Of a DNA stretch of 64,000 nt, positions 17,653 through 26,200 are shown in pieces (within the stretch, counting starts at the first letter, position 1; every line of letters starts with the position of its first letter). The notes beneath the pieces are model-generated. The model was given only the letters and a program-made list of their open reading frames with translations. It had not been told where the DNA came from and ran no database searches. The translations under genes were made by a program, and so were the position numbers. The stretch is from CBDBLK01 sp965243145 (GTDB taxonomy: Bacteria > Bdellovibrionota > Bacteriovoracia > Bacteriovoracales > Bacteriovoracaceae): the NCBI GenBank assembly GCA_965243145.1, contig CBDEUB010000002.1, positions 744,001-808,000 of the forward strand, written 5' to 3'.

Positions 17653-17714
17653 GGCCCCTAATCCCCAATTTTCAAAATACTTACTGGTAAGATAGTAACA
17701 TATTTTCATCGCCG

Positions 17715-17753
17715 ATTAAAATATTTTATCCCCCTTTTTGAAAAAGGGGGGAT
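17715..17753. terminator. terminator hairpin repeat, copy 2
   Basis: The same hairpin as at 16934-16973, with five instead of six C in the left arm. It lies upstream of the antitoxin gene rather than after a gene end, so here it is better seen as a duplicated sequence than as a needed terminator. Confidence 0.7.
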
Positions 17754-17798
17754 AGAATAAAGGGCCACACCACTGTTTAATGAAAAACAGTGGTAAAA

Positions 17799-18000
17799 GT
17801 TAGGTAAGTGCTCACAATTTAGGAAAGACTTGGGGTGAAGCTAGACGGAACGACTGAGGCGTACCGAGAGTACGCTGTATGGAGTCGCCAGGAAGGCGAC
17901 AAGCGACGGCCGCCCCGATGGGCGGTGCCGAAGCAGGATGCGGAGGCAAGAAGTGACGGCGAAGCTGAGCTTCAAGATGGCCTGAAGTGTGAGCAATTAC
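17799..18000 (+). mobile_element. MITE-like element with terminal inverted repeats, copy 1
   Basis: The left end GTTAGGTAAGTGCTCACA and the right end TGTGAGCAATTAC are inverted repeats (extended consensus GTAATTGCTCACANTTTAGG). The interior holds GACTGAGGCGTACC and GAGTACGCTG, shared with the reverse complement of 39009-39140. About 70 extra bases lie between the shared parts. There is no coding capacity. It ends 16 bases before the start of the acetolactate-synthase-like gene, so it may carry or displace that promoter. Confidence 0.7.
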
Positions 18001-18016
18001 ATTAAGGATGAGGCCC

Positions 18017-19660
18017 ATGCTGGCCAGCAAACTCTTGGTCGAATGTCTGGAAAACGAGGAGGTCGAGTATATCTTTGGCCTTCCCGGAGAGGAAAACCTC
18101 GACTTTCTCGACTCCCTCAGAGATTCCAACATCAAACTGATCCTCACCCGCCACGAGCAGGGGGCCGGATTTATGGCCGCGGCCTATGCCCGCCTGACCG
18201 GCAAAGTTGGCGTCGCCCTGGCCACCCTAGGCCCCGGGGCCACCAATTTTCTGACCTGTTCCTCCTACGCCCAACTGGCGGGGATTCCGGTCTTATTTAT
18301 CACCGGACAAAAGCCGGTCAAGAAGAGCAAACAGGGGCGCTTTCAAGTGGTCAACATCGTCGAGATGATGAGGCCAGTGTCCAAGATGGCGCGCCAAATA
18401 GTCAACGGCAACAACATCCCCTCCCTGGTGCGCGAGGGGTTCCGTTTGGCCCTGCAAGAAAAACCAGGCCCGGTGCACTTGGAATTGCCCGAGGACATCG
18501 CCCGCGAAGATATTGAAGGCCGGCCATTTCCCATCACCATCACCCCCCGCTTTCAGGCCAGTTGGACAGACATCCAACGGGCCATAGACCTGATCCAAAA
18601 AGCGCGCCACCCGCTCCTGCTCATTGCCTCGGGTGCCAGTCGCGATCCTTCCGTCGGCCATGCCATTCAAAAATTGATCGAAAAGAGCGGACTGTTTTTC
18701 TTTTCCACCCAAATGGGCAAGGGCGTACTGGACGAGAGGCATCCCCAGAACTTGGGCACGGCGGCCCTATCCGATCATGACTACCTCCACTGCGCCATCG
18801 ACCGCTCCGACTTGATCGTCAACATTGGTCACGATGTGGTGGAAAAACCGCCCTTTTTTATGGAACACGGGGGGAAAAAGGTCATCCATGTGGGCCTTTT
18901 CCCCGCCCAGATCGACGCCGTGTACTTCCCCCAAGTAGAGGTGGTGGGAGAACTCTCCTATAGTCTGCAAGAGGTCACCTCCCACCTCTCCAACTCCCCC
19001 GACTGGGACTTTGCCTATTTTGAAAAAGTCAAAAAAGAGATCGACTCCCACATTCGGGGCAAGGACGACGACCCCCACTTTCCCCTGGTGCCCCAGCGCC
19101 TGGTGGCCGACATCCGCCGCGCCCTCGCCTCCGACGGCATCCTCTCCCTGGACAACGGCATGTATAAAATTTGGTTTGCCCGCAACTATTTGGCCCACCG
19201 GCCGAATACCCTGCTGCTGGACAACGCCCTGGCCACTATGGGGGCCGGGCTGCCCGTCGCCTTGGCCGCCAAAATCGTCCACCCCCAAAGGGAAGTGGTG
19301 GCGATCTGCGGAGACGGGGGGTTTATGATGAACTCCCAAGAATTGGAAACCGCCGTGCGCTTGAATTTGAACCTGGTGGTGGTGGTTTTGCGCGACGATG
19401 CCTACGGCATGATCAAGTGGAAGCAAGCGAGCATGGACATGCCCGCCTTTGGACTCGACTTTGGCAACCCCGACTTCGTCAAATACGCCGAGAGCTATGG
19501 AGCATCAGGGCACCGAGTTTCCCGGGCCAACAAGCTCACTCCCCTGATTAAAAAATGTCTGAAAAGCAAAAGTGTGCATTTGATAGAAGTTCCGGTAGAT
19601 TATTCGGAAAATGAAAAAGTGCTTTTGGAAGAGTTGAAAAATAAAACCTGTATGATTTAA
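18017..19660 (+). CDS. acetolactate synthase large-subunit-like TPP enzyme
   Basis: ATG 18017 fits the family N-terminus (MLASKLLVECLENEEVEYIFG), with AAGG 9 bases upstream; ATG 18008 has the AAGG directly against it. The product is about 547 residues, full length for the family. The catalytic Glu is in TRHEQGAGF and the TPP/Mg motif is GDGGFMMNSQE. The usual second-ligand Asn region reads LRDDAYGMI. It would condense two pyruvates to 2-acetolactate or a related ketoacid pair. No regulatory small subunit is adjacent. First gene of a six-gene operon. Confidence 0.85.
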   Translation: MLASKLLVECLENEEVEYIFGLPGEENLDFLDSLRDSNIKLILTRHEQGAGFMAAAYARLTGKVGVALATLGPGATNFLTCSSYAQLAGIPVLFITGQKPVKKSKQGRFQVVNIVEMMRPVSKMARQIVNGNNIPSLVREGFRLALQEKPGPVHLELPEDIAREDIEGRPFPITITPRFQASWTDIQRAIDLIQKARHPLLLIASGASRDPSVGHAIQKLIEKSGLFFFSTQMGKGVLDERHPQNLGTAALSDHDYLHCAIDRSDLIVNIGHDVVEKPPFFMEHGGKKVIHVGLFPAQIDAVYFPQVEVVGELSYSLQEVTSHLSNSPDWDFAYFEKVKKEIDSHIRGKDDDPHFPLVPQRLVADIRRALASDGILSLDNGMYKIWFARNYLAHRPNTLLLDNALATMGAGLPVALAAKIVHPQREVVAICGDGGFMMNSQELETAVRLNLNLVVVVLRDDAYGMIKWKQASMDMPAFGLDFGNPDFVKYAESYGASGHRVSRANKLTPLIKKCLKSKSVHLIEVPVDYSENEKVLLEELKNKTCMI

Positions 19661-19670
19661 GGAGTTCTCT

Positions 19671-21074
19671 TTGGCCAAAAACTCTAAAATCACCGTCACC
19701 AATCCCTTTAACTTGGAAGTCGTCGAGGAATTGCCCCTCACCCGCCCCCAAGATTTGCAAACTTACCTGAGTGAGATGGCGGACATCGCGGACAACCGTA
19801 AAAAGTGGTTGCCCAAGCGGGAGCGCATCGGCATCCTCAAAAATTTTCAAGAACTGCTCCGGCAAAATAAAGAACAACTGGTAAACACGGCCATTGCGGA
19901 AGGGGGCAAACCCCACATGGACACGGTGGTCGAGATCGAGAGGGGCATCGAGGGCGTGGAAGTCGCCATAGAAGAGTTAAAACACTTGGCGGGAAGGGAA
20001 ATCCCCATGGGCCTCACCCCCGCCTCGGAAGGACGCTTGAGTTTCACCTTCCACCGCCCGCGGGGACTGGTGGTGGCGATCAGCGCTTTCAACCACCCCT
20101 TCAATTTGGCCATTCACCAAGTTATTCCCGCCCTGGCCGCCGGCTGCCCCTTTTTGATCAAACCCTCTACCAGCACTCCCCTATCCTGCCACCATATCCT
20201 GGACTTGCTCTACCGCGCAGGATTGCCCCCCACCCATGGCCGCATGGTTTTGTGCTCCAACCAGGACGCCGAAATGCTGGCCTCCCACCCCGCCAACCGC
20301 TTTTTGAGTTTTATCGGCTCCAGCAAAGTGGGGTGGTGGTTGCGCTCCAAACTTCCCCCCGGTGCCGCTTGCGCCCTGGAACACGGTGGAGTCGCCCCGG
20401 TGATCATCGACCGCGACGCCGACTTGCAGGCCTGTCTCGCCCCGCTGGCCAAGGGGGCCTACTACCACGCTGGCCAGGCCTGCATCTCCGTCCAGCGCAT
20501 TTTTGTCCACCACTCCCGCCATGCCGAATTTTTGCAACAATTCAGCACCGTAGTCGGAGAATTGAAGAGCGGCGACCCGGCGGACGAGACAACCGCCGTC
20601 GGCCCCCTCATTCACCCGCGGGAAATTGAACGGGTTTCCAAGTGGGTAGTGGAGGCCATCGGGCAGGGAGCGGCCTGCACTCTGGGAGGAGAAAAAGTTT
20701 CGGAGACGGTGTACACCCCCACCATATTGAGCGAAGTTCCCGAGGACTGCACCATCGCCCGCCAGGAAATCTTTGGCCCCGTCTCCATCGTGCAAAGCTA
20801 TCAAAATTTTGAAGAGGCCATCACCCGCGCCAACGGCATCGACTACGCCTTCCAAGCGGCGGTGTTTACTCCCAACTTGGAGCGCGCCCTGCAAGCGGCC
20901 CAAGACTTGGAGGGCCTGGGCATTATCGTCAACGACCACACCGCCTTTCGGGTGGACTGGATGCCCTTTGGCGGTTACAAACAATCGGGACTGGGGGTCG
21001 GCGGCATCGGCCACACTCTGCGCGACCTGTGCCTGGAAAAAATGGTGGTTATTAAATCCAACCAACTTATTTGA
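19671..21074 (+). CDS. NAD(P)-dependent aldehyde dehydrogenase
   Basis: TTG 19671 has AAGGAG 7 bases upstream and lies 10 bases after the previous stop. The 467 residues match the ALDH superfamily: GLVVAISAFNHPFNL (coenzyme site), FIGSSKVG, the general-base Glu in LEHGG, the nucleophile Cys in HAGQACISVQR, and EIFGPVSIV near the C-terminus. It oxidises an aldehyde to an acid. The substrate is not evident; linkage to the acetolactate-synthase-like gene suggests a shared short-chain pathway. Confidence 0.88.
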   Translation: MAKNSKITVTNPFNLEVVEELPLTRPQDLQTYLSEMADIADNRKKWLPKRERIGILKNFQELLRQNKEQLVNTAIAEGGKPHMDTVVEIERGIEGVEVAIEELKHLAGREIPMGLTPASEGRLSFTFHRPRGLVVAISAFNHPFNLAIHQVIPALAAGCPFLIKPSTSTPLSCHHILDLLYRAGLPPTHGRMVLCSNQDAEMLASHPANRFLSFIGSSKVGWWLRSKLPPGAACALEHGGVAPVIIDRDADLQACLAPLAKGAYYHAGQACISVQRIFVHHSRHAEFLQQFSTVVGELKSGDPADETTAVGPLIHPREIERVSKWVVEAIGQGAACTLGGEKVSETVYTPTILSEVPEDCTIARQEIFGPVSIVQSYQNFEEAITRANGIDYAFQAAVFTPNLERALQAAQDLEGLGIIVNDHTAFRVDWMPFGGYKQSGLGVGGIGHTLRDLCLEKMVVIKSNQLI

Positions 21075-21081
21075 GAATAAA

Positions 21082-22599
21082 ATGGACGCTCGCTTGACAG
21101 TCAATTTAGAAAAAACTTCCCGCTTCACCAACAACTCCCTTTATTTTGTCCAGATCGCCTTTTTCATCCTGGGCCTTGAAGTTTCCTTTTATTTCCACTT
21201 CCTCACCGTCACCGTTTTTTTATTGGTGTTGATCAACCTCTATTACCTCTACATTCAAAAAAAGCACGCCCTGCTCTCCAACTTTGGCCTGTTGGCGCAA
21301 ATCCGCTACATGATAGAGAGTATTGGCCCCGAGTTTCGGCAATACTTGTATATGAGCGACACAGAAGAGCGGCCATTTAACCGCATTGAAAGGGCGGAAG
21401 TGTACCGCAAGGCCAAAAACCTGGACTCCTCTTCGGCCTTCGGCTCCCTCAACCAATTCGACCACCGAGAGATCAAATTGCGCCACTCCCTCTACCCCAA
21501 GGGCAAAGAGGATTTACAAAAATTCCAGCTAACTTTTGGAGAGGAGAGGAATCATGCCCGCGCCTTTACCATCGACAAACCCTTGATGGTGAGTGCTATG
21601 AGCTACGGGGCCTTGAGTTCCCGGGCGGTGAGGGGACTCGCCCGCGGGGCCAAAAAGGCGGGCATCCCCATGAATACCGGAGAGGGGGGGTATCCCAAGC
21701 ACCACTTGAAAGAAAATTGCAGTCTCATTTTTCAAATGGGAACCGCCAAATTTGGCGTGCGCGATGCCGAGGGCCGCTTGGACGAGTCCAAATTGGAGTC
21801 CATCGCCCAACTGGAGCAGGTCAAGATGATCGAGATCAAACTCTCCCAGGGGGCCAAACCGGGCAAGGGAGGGCTGCTCCCCAAGGAAAAAATCACCCAG
21901 GAAATCTCCGAGTTGAGGGGTGTCCCCATGGGCCAGGATGTAATCTCCCCCCCTGGCCACATTGAGTGTACATCGCCCAAACAGACGGTGCAATTTATCC
22001 GCCGGGTGCAAGAAGTCTCGGGCCTTCCCGTGGGTATCAAATTGTGCCTCGGACGGCGGGATGAAATCGTGGCCCTGTTTAAAGAAATGCAGGCGCAAGA
22101 AGACCACCCCGACTATATGGTGGTGGACGGGGCCGAGGGAGGGACGGGGGCCGCGCCCAAGGCCTTTATGGACGATATAGGCCTGCCCCTGTACCACGCC
22201 CTGCCGGTGCTCCAGCAGTGCCTGGTGGATCACAATTTGCGCGATAAACTCAAAGTGATCGCCTCGGGAAAACTGATCAATTCTGGCCGGCAATTTGTCG
22301 CCATGTCTTTAGGGGCCAATGCGGTCTACTCGGCCAGAGGGTTTATGCTGGCCATAGGGTGTATTCAGGCCTTGCAGTGTAACTCCAATACCTGTCCGGT
22401 GGGCATCACCACCCACGACCCCAAACTCTCCAGCGGACTCGACATCGAAGACAAATCCCAAAGAGTGGCCAATTATGTCCACAATTTGTGGCACGACCAC
22501 CAGGAAATGCTGGCCTCTCTGGGCAAAACGAGACATTCTGAATTGGGGCGGGACAATCTTTTTATTCCCCCATTCCTCCAGGGAGCGGAGCACACTTGA
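21082..22599 (+). CDS. FMN-binding glutamate synthase-family protein
   Basis: ATG 21082 lies 7 bases after the preceding stop. The 505-residue product has two transmembrane helices near the N-terminus (about 20-55), then a glutamate-synthase FMN barrel: SAMSYGALS, GGYPKHH, QGAKPGKGG, VDGAEGGTGAAP and IASGKLINSGRQ. The [3Fe-4S] site C-x5-C-x4-C is intact in GCIQALQCNSNTCPVG. The glutaminase domain of true GltB is absent, as is usual in this subfamily, whose substrate is unknown. The membrane anchor suggests electron exchange at the inner membrane. Confidence 0.88.
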   Translation: MDARLTVNLEKTSRFTNNSLYFVQIAFFILGLEVSFYFHFLTVTVFLLVLINLYYLYIQKKHALLSNFGLLAQIRYMIESIGPEFRQYLYMSDTEERPFNRIERAEVYRKAKNLDSSSAFGSLNQFDHREIKLRHSLYPKGKEDLQKFQLTFGEERNHARAFTIDKPLMVSAMSYGALSSRAVRGLARGAKKAGIPMNTGEGGYPKHHLKENCSLIFQMGTAKFGVRDAEGRLDESKLESIAQLEQVKMIEIKLSQGAKPGKGGLLPKEKITQEISELRGVPMGQDVISPPGHIECTSPKQTVQFIRRVQEVSGLPVGIKLCLGRRDEIVALFKEMQAQEDHPDYMVVDGAEGGTGAAPKAFMDDIGLPLYHALPVLQQCLVDHNLRDKLKVIASGKLINSGRQFVAMSLGANAVYSARGFMLAIGCIQALQCNSNTCPVGITTHDPKLSSGLDIEDKSQRVANYVHNLWHDHQEMLASLGKTRHSELGRDNLFIPPFLQGAEHT

Positions 22600-22988
22600 A
22601 AACAAAAATCACAGTCCTGACTTGGGCCTTACAAATCACCGCTGGCCTTATCCTGGGTTGGGTGGGATTTTTGAAACTCACCGGCAACCCCACCGACATT
22701 TTCCTCTTTGGTGAACTGGACATGGAACCCTTCGGCCGCCACTTGATCGGCGTTTTGGAAATCGTCGCTGGCCTGTTGCTCCTCACCCGCGCTTATTCCG
22801 CCTCGGCGGCGCTGCTAGGGGTGGGCATTATGTTCGGGGCAATCATCGCCCACGCCACCATTTTGGGTTTTAGCGTGCGCGGGGACAATGGACGGCATAT
22901 CCTGCTTCTGGTGATCGTCTTGCTCTCCTGTGCCACAGTGTTGGTTTTGCGCAGGAGGCAGCTACCCCTCATAGGAGAAACGCTATGA
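22596..22988 (+). CDS. DoxX/MauE-like membrane protein
   Basis: TTG 22596 overlaps the previous stop (TTGA). Four transmembrane helices fill the 130 residues (LQITAGLILGWVGFLKL, IGVLEIVAGLLLL, GVGIMFGAIIAHATI, ILLLVIVLLSC). The layout matches small DoxX-like quinone- or thiol-linked proteins. A DoxX member is a usual partner in DUF2282 (bufferin) operons, and a DUF2282-like gene lies two genes downstream. Confidence 0.7.
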   Translation: MKTKITVLTWALQITAGLILGWVGFLKLTGNPTDIFLFGELDMEPFGRHLIGVLEIVAGLLLLTRAYSASAALLGVGIMFGAIIAHATILGFSVRGDNGRHILLLVIVLLSCATVLVLRRRQLPLIGETL

Positions 22989-23653
22989 TAAAATTTCTTC
23001 GCCATTCTATTCTGGTGTACGCCCTTTTTTGCCTCCCCCTCGAGGCCAAACAGTTTAAACTCGACCCCAAACGCAGTTCTGCCGGTTTCAGCGTCAAGCA
23101 CCTGAACCTCTTGCCGGTCAAAGGGAATTTTGCCGGATTGAGCGGCGAGGCCGTCTACGACGCCCAAAGGGATATGATCACTCGCGTGCATGTCAAAATC
23201 GACGCCGACACCATCGACACCAAAAACGACGACCGCGATGCCCACCTCAAAAGCAAAGATTTTTTTCATGTCAGAAGCGAAGTCTACGACCTGATCCCGG
23301 AAAATCGCTATATCGAGTTTCAGGCCAGCACCGTGGCCTTTCACAAGGCGGCCAGTATTCAGGGGAGTTTAAAAATCTTAAAAGTCGAAAAAACAGTTAA
23401 CTTCCAAATAGACAAAAAAAACCTTAAAAAAGGAAGTGAAGGTGACGAAGTGGAATTACAGGTTAGTGGAAGCATTAACCGCCAGCACTTCGGCCTCACC
23501 TGGCAAAAACCGTCCACTGGACTGAAGGAAAAACTTGCTGGAAAATTTGTAGGCGACGAAGTTTCCATGATGGCCAAATTAGTTTTCGTCGAACTGGCCA
23601 CAGGGGCCAAAGAGGCGAATGGCCAATCACCACCAAAGGAGGAAGGGAAATGA
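22985..23653 (+). CDS. YceI-family periplasmic lipid-binding protein
   Basis: The start overlaps the previous stop by four bases. A signal peptide (to about LEAKQ) precedes the YceI lipocalin-like beta barrel: FKLDPKRSSAGFSVKHL, KGNFAGLSGEAVYD and DDRDAHLKSKDFF. YceI proteins bind isoprenoid quinone or other polyprenyl ligands in the periplasm. The 222 residues are close to family size, with a polar C-terminal extension. Coupled to the DoxX-like and DUF2282-like genes. Confidence 0.88.
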   Translation: MIKFLRHSILVYALFCLPLEAKQFKLDPKRSSAGFSVKHLNLLPVKGNFAGLSGEAVYDAQRDMITRVHVKIDADTIDTKNDDRDAHLKSKDFFHVRSEVYDLIPENRYIEFQASTVAFHKAASIQGSLKILKVEKTVNFQIDKKNLKKGSEGDEVELQVSGSINRQHFGLTWQKPSTGLKEKLAGKFVGDEVSMMAKLVFVELATGAKEANGQSPPKEEGK

Positions 23654-23988
23654 TGAAGAAAAACACACTCATGAAGTCGGCATTGATCGGACTTTTGAGC
23701 AGCGGGTGCGGTTCCATGATGGGCATGAAAATGCGACACCCCGCCAGCGCCGGCGGAACTGTTCACTGCAAGGGCGTGGCCACCAAGTGGGTCAACGACT
23801 GTGGAACCAACCACCACAAGTGCGCTGGCCAGGCCAAGTCCAACTTCCACAAAAAGGAATGGCTCAAAATGAGCGAAAAAGACTGTATGGAAGTGAAAAA
23901 CGCCCTCAAGAGTAAATCGGTTAGATCGTATGTGGAAAAAATCCAAAAGGGCACAGTGGTCGCCACCAAGCGCGGTAAAAAGTTCTAA
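23650..23988 (+). CDS. DUF2282/bufferin-like exported Cys peptide
   Basis: GGAGG with AAGGG precedes ATG 23650, which overlaps the YceI stop. The 112-residue product has a short signal and then four cysteines in VHCKGVATKWVNDC, HHKCAGQAKS and EKDCMEV. This resembles the DUF2282 pattern (C...NDC...SCAG...W...C) of bufferin precursors, copper-binding peptides modified by DUF692 (MNIO) enzymes. No DUF692 or DUF2063 partner lies in this window. The basic tail (KIQKGTVVATKRGKK) is longer than usual. The assignment rests on motif memory. Confidence 0.55.
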   Translation: MMKKNTLMKSALIGLLSSGCGSMMGMKMRHPASAGGTVHCKGVATKWVNDCGTNHHKCAGQAKSNFHKKEWLKMSEKDCMEVKNALKSKSVRSYVEKIQKGTVVATKRGKKF

Positions 23989-24003
23989 ACATTTTCACGA
24001 ATT

Positions 24004-24038
24004 GCCGGGGAAGGGTGCTAAAGGCCACCCGCCCCGGC
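24004..24038 (+). terminator. strong intrinsic terminator ending the six-gene operon
   Basis: GCCGGGG pairs with CCCCGGC, with an inner GGGTG/CACCC stem, followed by GATTTT. It lies 16 bases after the DUF2282-like stop. Confidence 0.85.
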
Positions 24039-24049
24039 GATTTTCAAGA

Positions 24050-25957
24050 TTAAGTATTTAAATTTAAGCTACCGCCAACCAAAGTACTCTTCAGCTTGTT
24101 GCGCAGACGCTTTACCGCCCTGTCAACTCTCTTGCCTCCTGCCGCTTGGTAATCATTGAGCTTTTTGAAGGCCTGAAGCATGTTGTTGTCTTTGATGGAT
24201 TGTCTAAACTGATTGAAGTCGGCCTTGTGAAACAAATTTTCTTGCTCAAGGGCCTTCTTCAGTTTGTTGACCAGTACCTTGACTTGGGAGTAAATCTCTT
24301 CTCCCTGGGGTGTATTATCCACTAGAGTATCGCTCCCCTGAGCGACTTGCTGTTGCTGATTGGTGGCCACAGGACTGTATCCGGCGGCGATTTCGGCCTC
24401 CAGTCTTGTAATCTCGGCCTGGTCACCAGCAAGTTTGGCAGCGACGAGTGCGTCGTTTAACCGCTTCTCCCACTCCCAGGAAGTTTCTTCAACAGTGCCG
24501 GCCCTTTTGGCCACAATCTCGGCGCGGCGTTTTTTGAGCCGCTCCTTGCGCTTGGCCTCGGAGGCGAGCCATTCGTTGTACCTGTCACGCCACTGTTGAG
24601 ATGACTCCGGTTTGGGAGCACTCAGAAGACTGAGTTGCGCAATATCTCCCCATGTGTACCCTCGATTTTTCTCTGCCGCCTTACGGATACCATTCATCAC
24701 TGTCGCAATCTCGTAATTGCTAAAAAATTCTTTCAACCGCTTTTGGCCATCGAGTGCCCACTGGGGAGCGTGATCTGGATCTAAATAATAACCTGTCTGA
24801 TTCCGATGGGTGAGTGTTTCCGTGTAGAAGTCCTCTGGATAGAGTTCCGCGCCCATTTTTTTGCGCAAGGGATTGATCTCATTGGCCAAGATGGATGTTC
24901 TTCTCACCATTTCTTGGTACTCGCGCTCTGATTGCAGGAAGTAGGCATCAATATCCCAAGCAGGGTCTCCCAAAGAGGCAATGGGAATGGGTGTTGCGGA
25001 GGAAATATTTCCGGCCGCTATAGTGGAAGCTTCGGAAGACAAGTATCCGTGGGTAATAGCAATACCCCCGGCCCAATCTCCGTCTTTGCGTACATCACTA
25101 TTAGAAGCGACACAAAAGTCGTGGTAGCGATAGTACAGGCGGCCACTTTTGGGCGGGATAAAAAATAAATCCCTTTCCATGTTGTAAAACGCGTTGGTTC
25201 CAAAATCGGTGGTTCGCAAAATGGTCTCCGTCCCATCGTCGGCCACAAACTTGTACTGGAGCTTGGCAAAAGAGGATTGCTGATCGACAACATCCCAGGC
25301 CCCCTTGTTGTTGTCCACGACGATCAAAATCGGCCAGCCAATTCTCGCGGAGGCGTATTTGAAAACATAGAATTTGGCGAAATCGGCCGCTGGGGCCGGA
25401 ACATCGACCAGTGGAGCATACCATCCAACCAAGTCTTTGAATCCTTCCAGTTCATAACCGACAACAGGGTCGGTAAAATCTGCTATATCAGCGGCCGAGA
25501 GATAGCTCCATTGATCATCGGTGAGAGTATCTAAAAAGGCGAGCCGCTGCTTGTAGCTTTCCATATCGGCGAGGAAGTCATTGTCGCCGTATTGTTCATA
25601 GCTACGCCAACGACTCAACAATGATTGGTAATGGCCATCTGGCAGGAGATTCCCGCGCAAACGGAATTCGGTTTTCAATTCACTCATGGTTTTGGGTTCA
25701 ACCGTGTTGTACGCCATGATGGACTGGATGACATCACTCGGACGGATAACTTGCGCCAAGGCCCCACGCCAAAGATCGATCACATCTTGGGGGACATTGA
25801 TTAAGTGGCCTTCCCGTTCCAGTCGGTCGATCCAATCCTGGGTGGCAGACATTCCTCTCGCGGGGAGATTGCTAACATCAACTTGGGTCTTTGGCGTATC
25901 GCCGGCGAAAATATTGGTAAGCATAAGAAATGCAAAAAAGAAATACAGAACTCTCAT
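24050..25957 (-). CDS. large secreted protein, unknown
   Basis: A 635-residue protein with GGAGG 5-6 bases before ATG 25957 and a signal peptide (MRVLYFFFAFLMLTNIFAG). The central part is rich in aromatic residues (KSGRLYYRYHDF). The last 200 residues are charged and helical, with a KRKERLKKRRAE stretch and a Gln-rich linker, suggesting coiled coil. No catalytic motif or known domain recognised. It stands alone, facing the terminator of the operon at 18-24 kb. Confidence 0.7.
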   Translation of the reverse strand: MRVLYFFFAFLMLTNIFAGDTPKTQVDVSNLPARGMSATQDWIDRLEREGHLINVPQDVIDLWRGALAQVIRPSDVIQSIMAYNTVEPKTMSELKTEFRLRGNLLPDGHYQSLLSRWRSYEQYGDNDFLADMESYKQRLAFLDTLTDDQWSYLSAADIADFTDPVVGYELEGFKDLVGWYAPLVDVPAPAADFAKFYVFKYASARIGWPILIVVDNNKGAWDVVDQQSSFAKLQYKFVADDGTETILRTTDFGTNAFYNMERDLFFIPPKSGRLYYRYHDFCVASNSDVRKDGDWAGGIAITHGYLSSEASTIAAGNISSATPIPIASLGDPAWDIDAYFLQSEREYQEMVRRTSILANEINPLRKKMGAELYPEDFYTETLTHRNQTGYYLDPDHAPQWALDGQKRLKEFFSNYEIATVMNGIRKAAEKNRGYTWGDIAQLSLLSAPKPESSQQWRDRYNEWLASEAKRKERLKKRRAEIVAKRAGTVEETSWEWEKRLNDALVAAKLAGDQAEITRLEAEIAAGYSPVATNQQQQVAQGSDTLVDNTPQGEEIYSQVKVLVNKLKKALEQENLFHKADFNQFRQSIKDNNMLQAFKKLNDYQAAGGKRVDRAVKRLRNKLKSTLVGGSLNLNT

Positions 25958-26154
25958 AAAACCCCTCCTTCTAAATTTTGAACAAACAAACGACTAGGAA
26001 AGAACGCCTCTCGAATTGGCATCCACACCCAACGAAGTTGTATCGGCGCTTGAGCACAGAACTTTAGGGGGCCTTACAAATATGTAATTTTACAGAAGAA
26101 ATGTCCGATTGTAATTTTTCAGGGGAAGTGTCCTCTCTGGAATAGTCAAGTATT

Positions 26155-26182
26155 TTGTCAAGAACCTCAAAAAAAATAAAGA
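26155..26182 (+). promoter_or_regulatory. possible promoter of the metallophosphatase-like gene
   Basis: TTGTCA at 26155-26160 resembles a -35 box; the A+T-rich TAAAGATTAT about 17-20 bases later could hold a weak -10. The rest of the interval 25958-26200 shows no gene. Weak prediction. Confidence 0.25.
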
Positions 26183-26200
26183 TTATGACGAAGGAAATAT

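Noticed and set aside
20181..21134. 317-residue minus-strand frame opposite the aldehyde dehydrogenase
   Set aside because: Shadow of a well-supported enzyme gene with intact catalytic motifs.
26086..26150. AATGTCCGATT and GAAGTGTCCT stretches suggesting an insertion-sequence end
   Set aside because: Too short, with no transposase fragment and no matching second end found.
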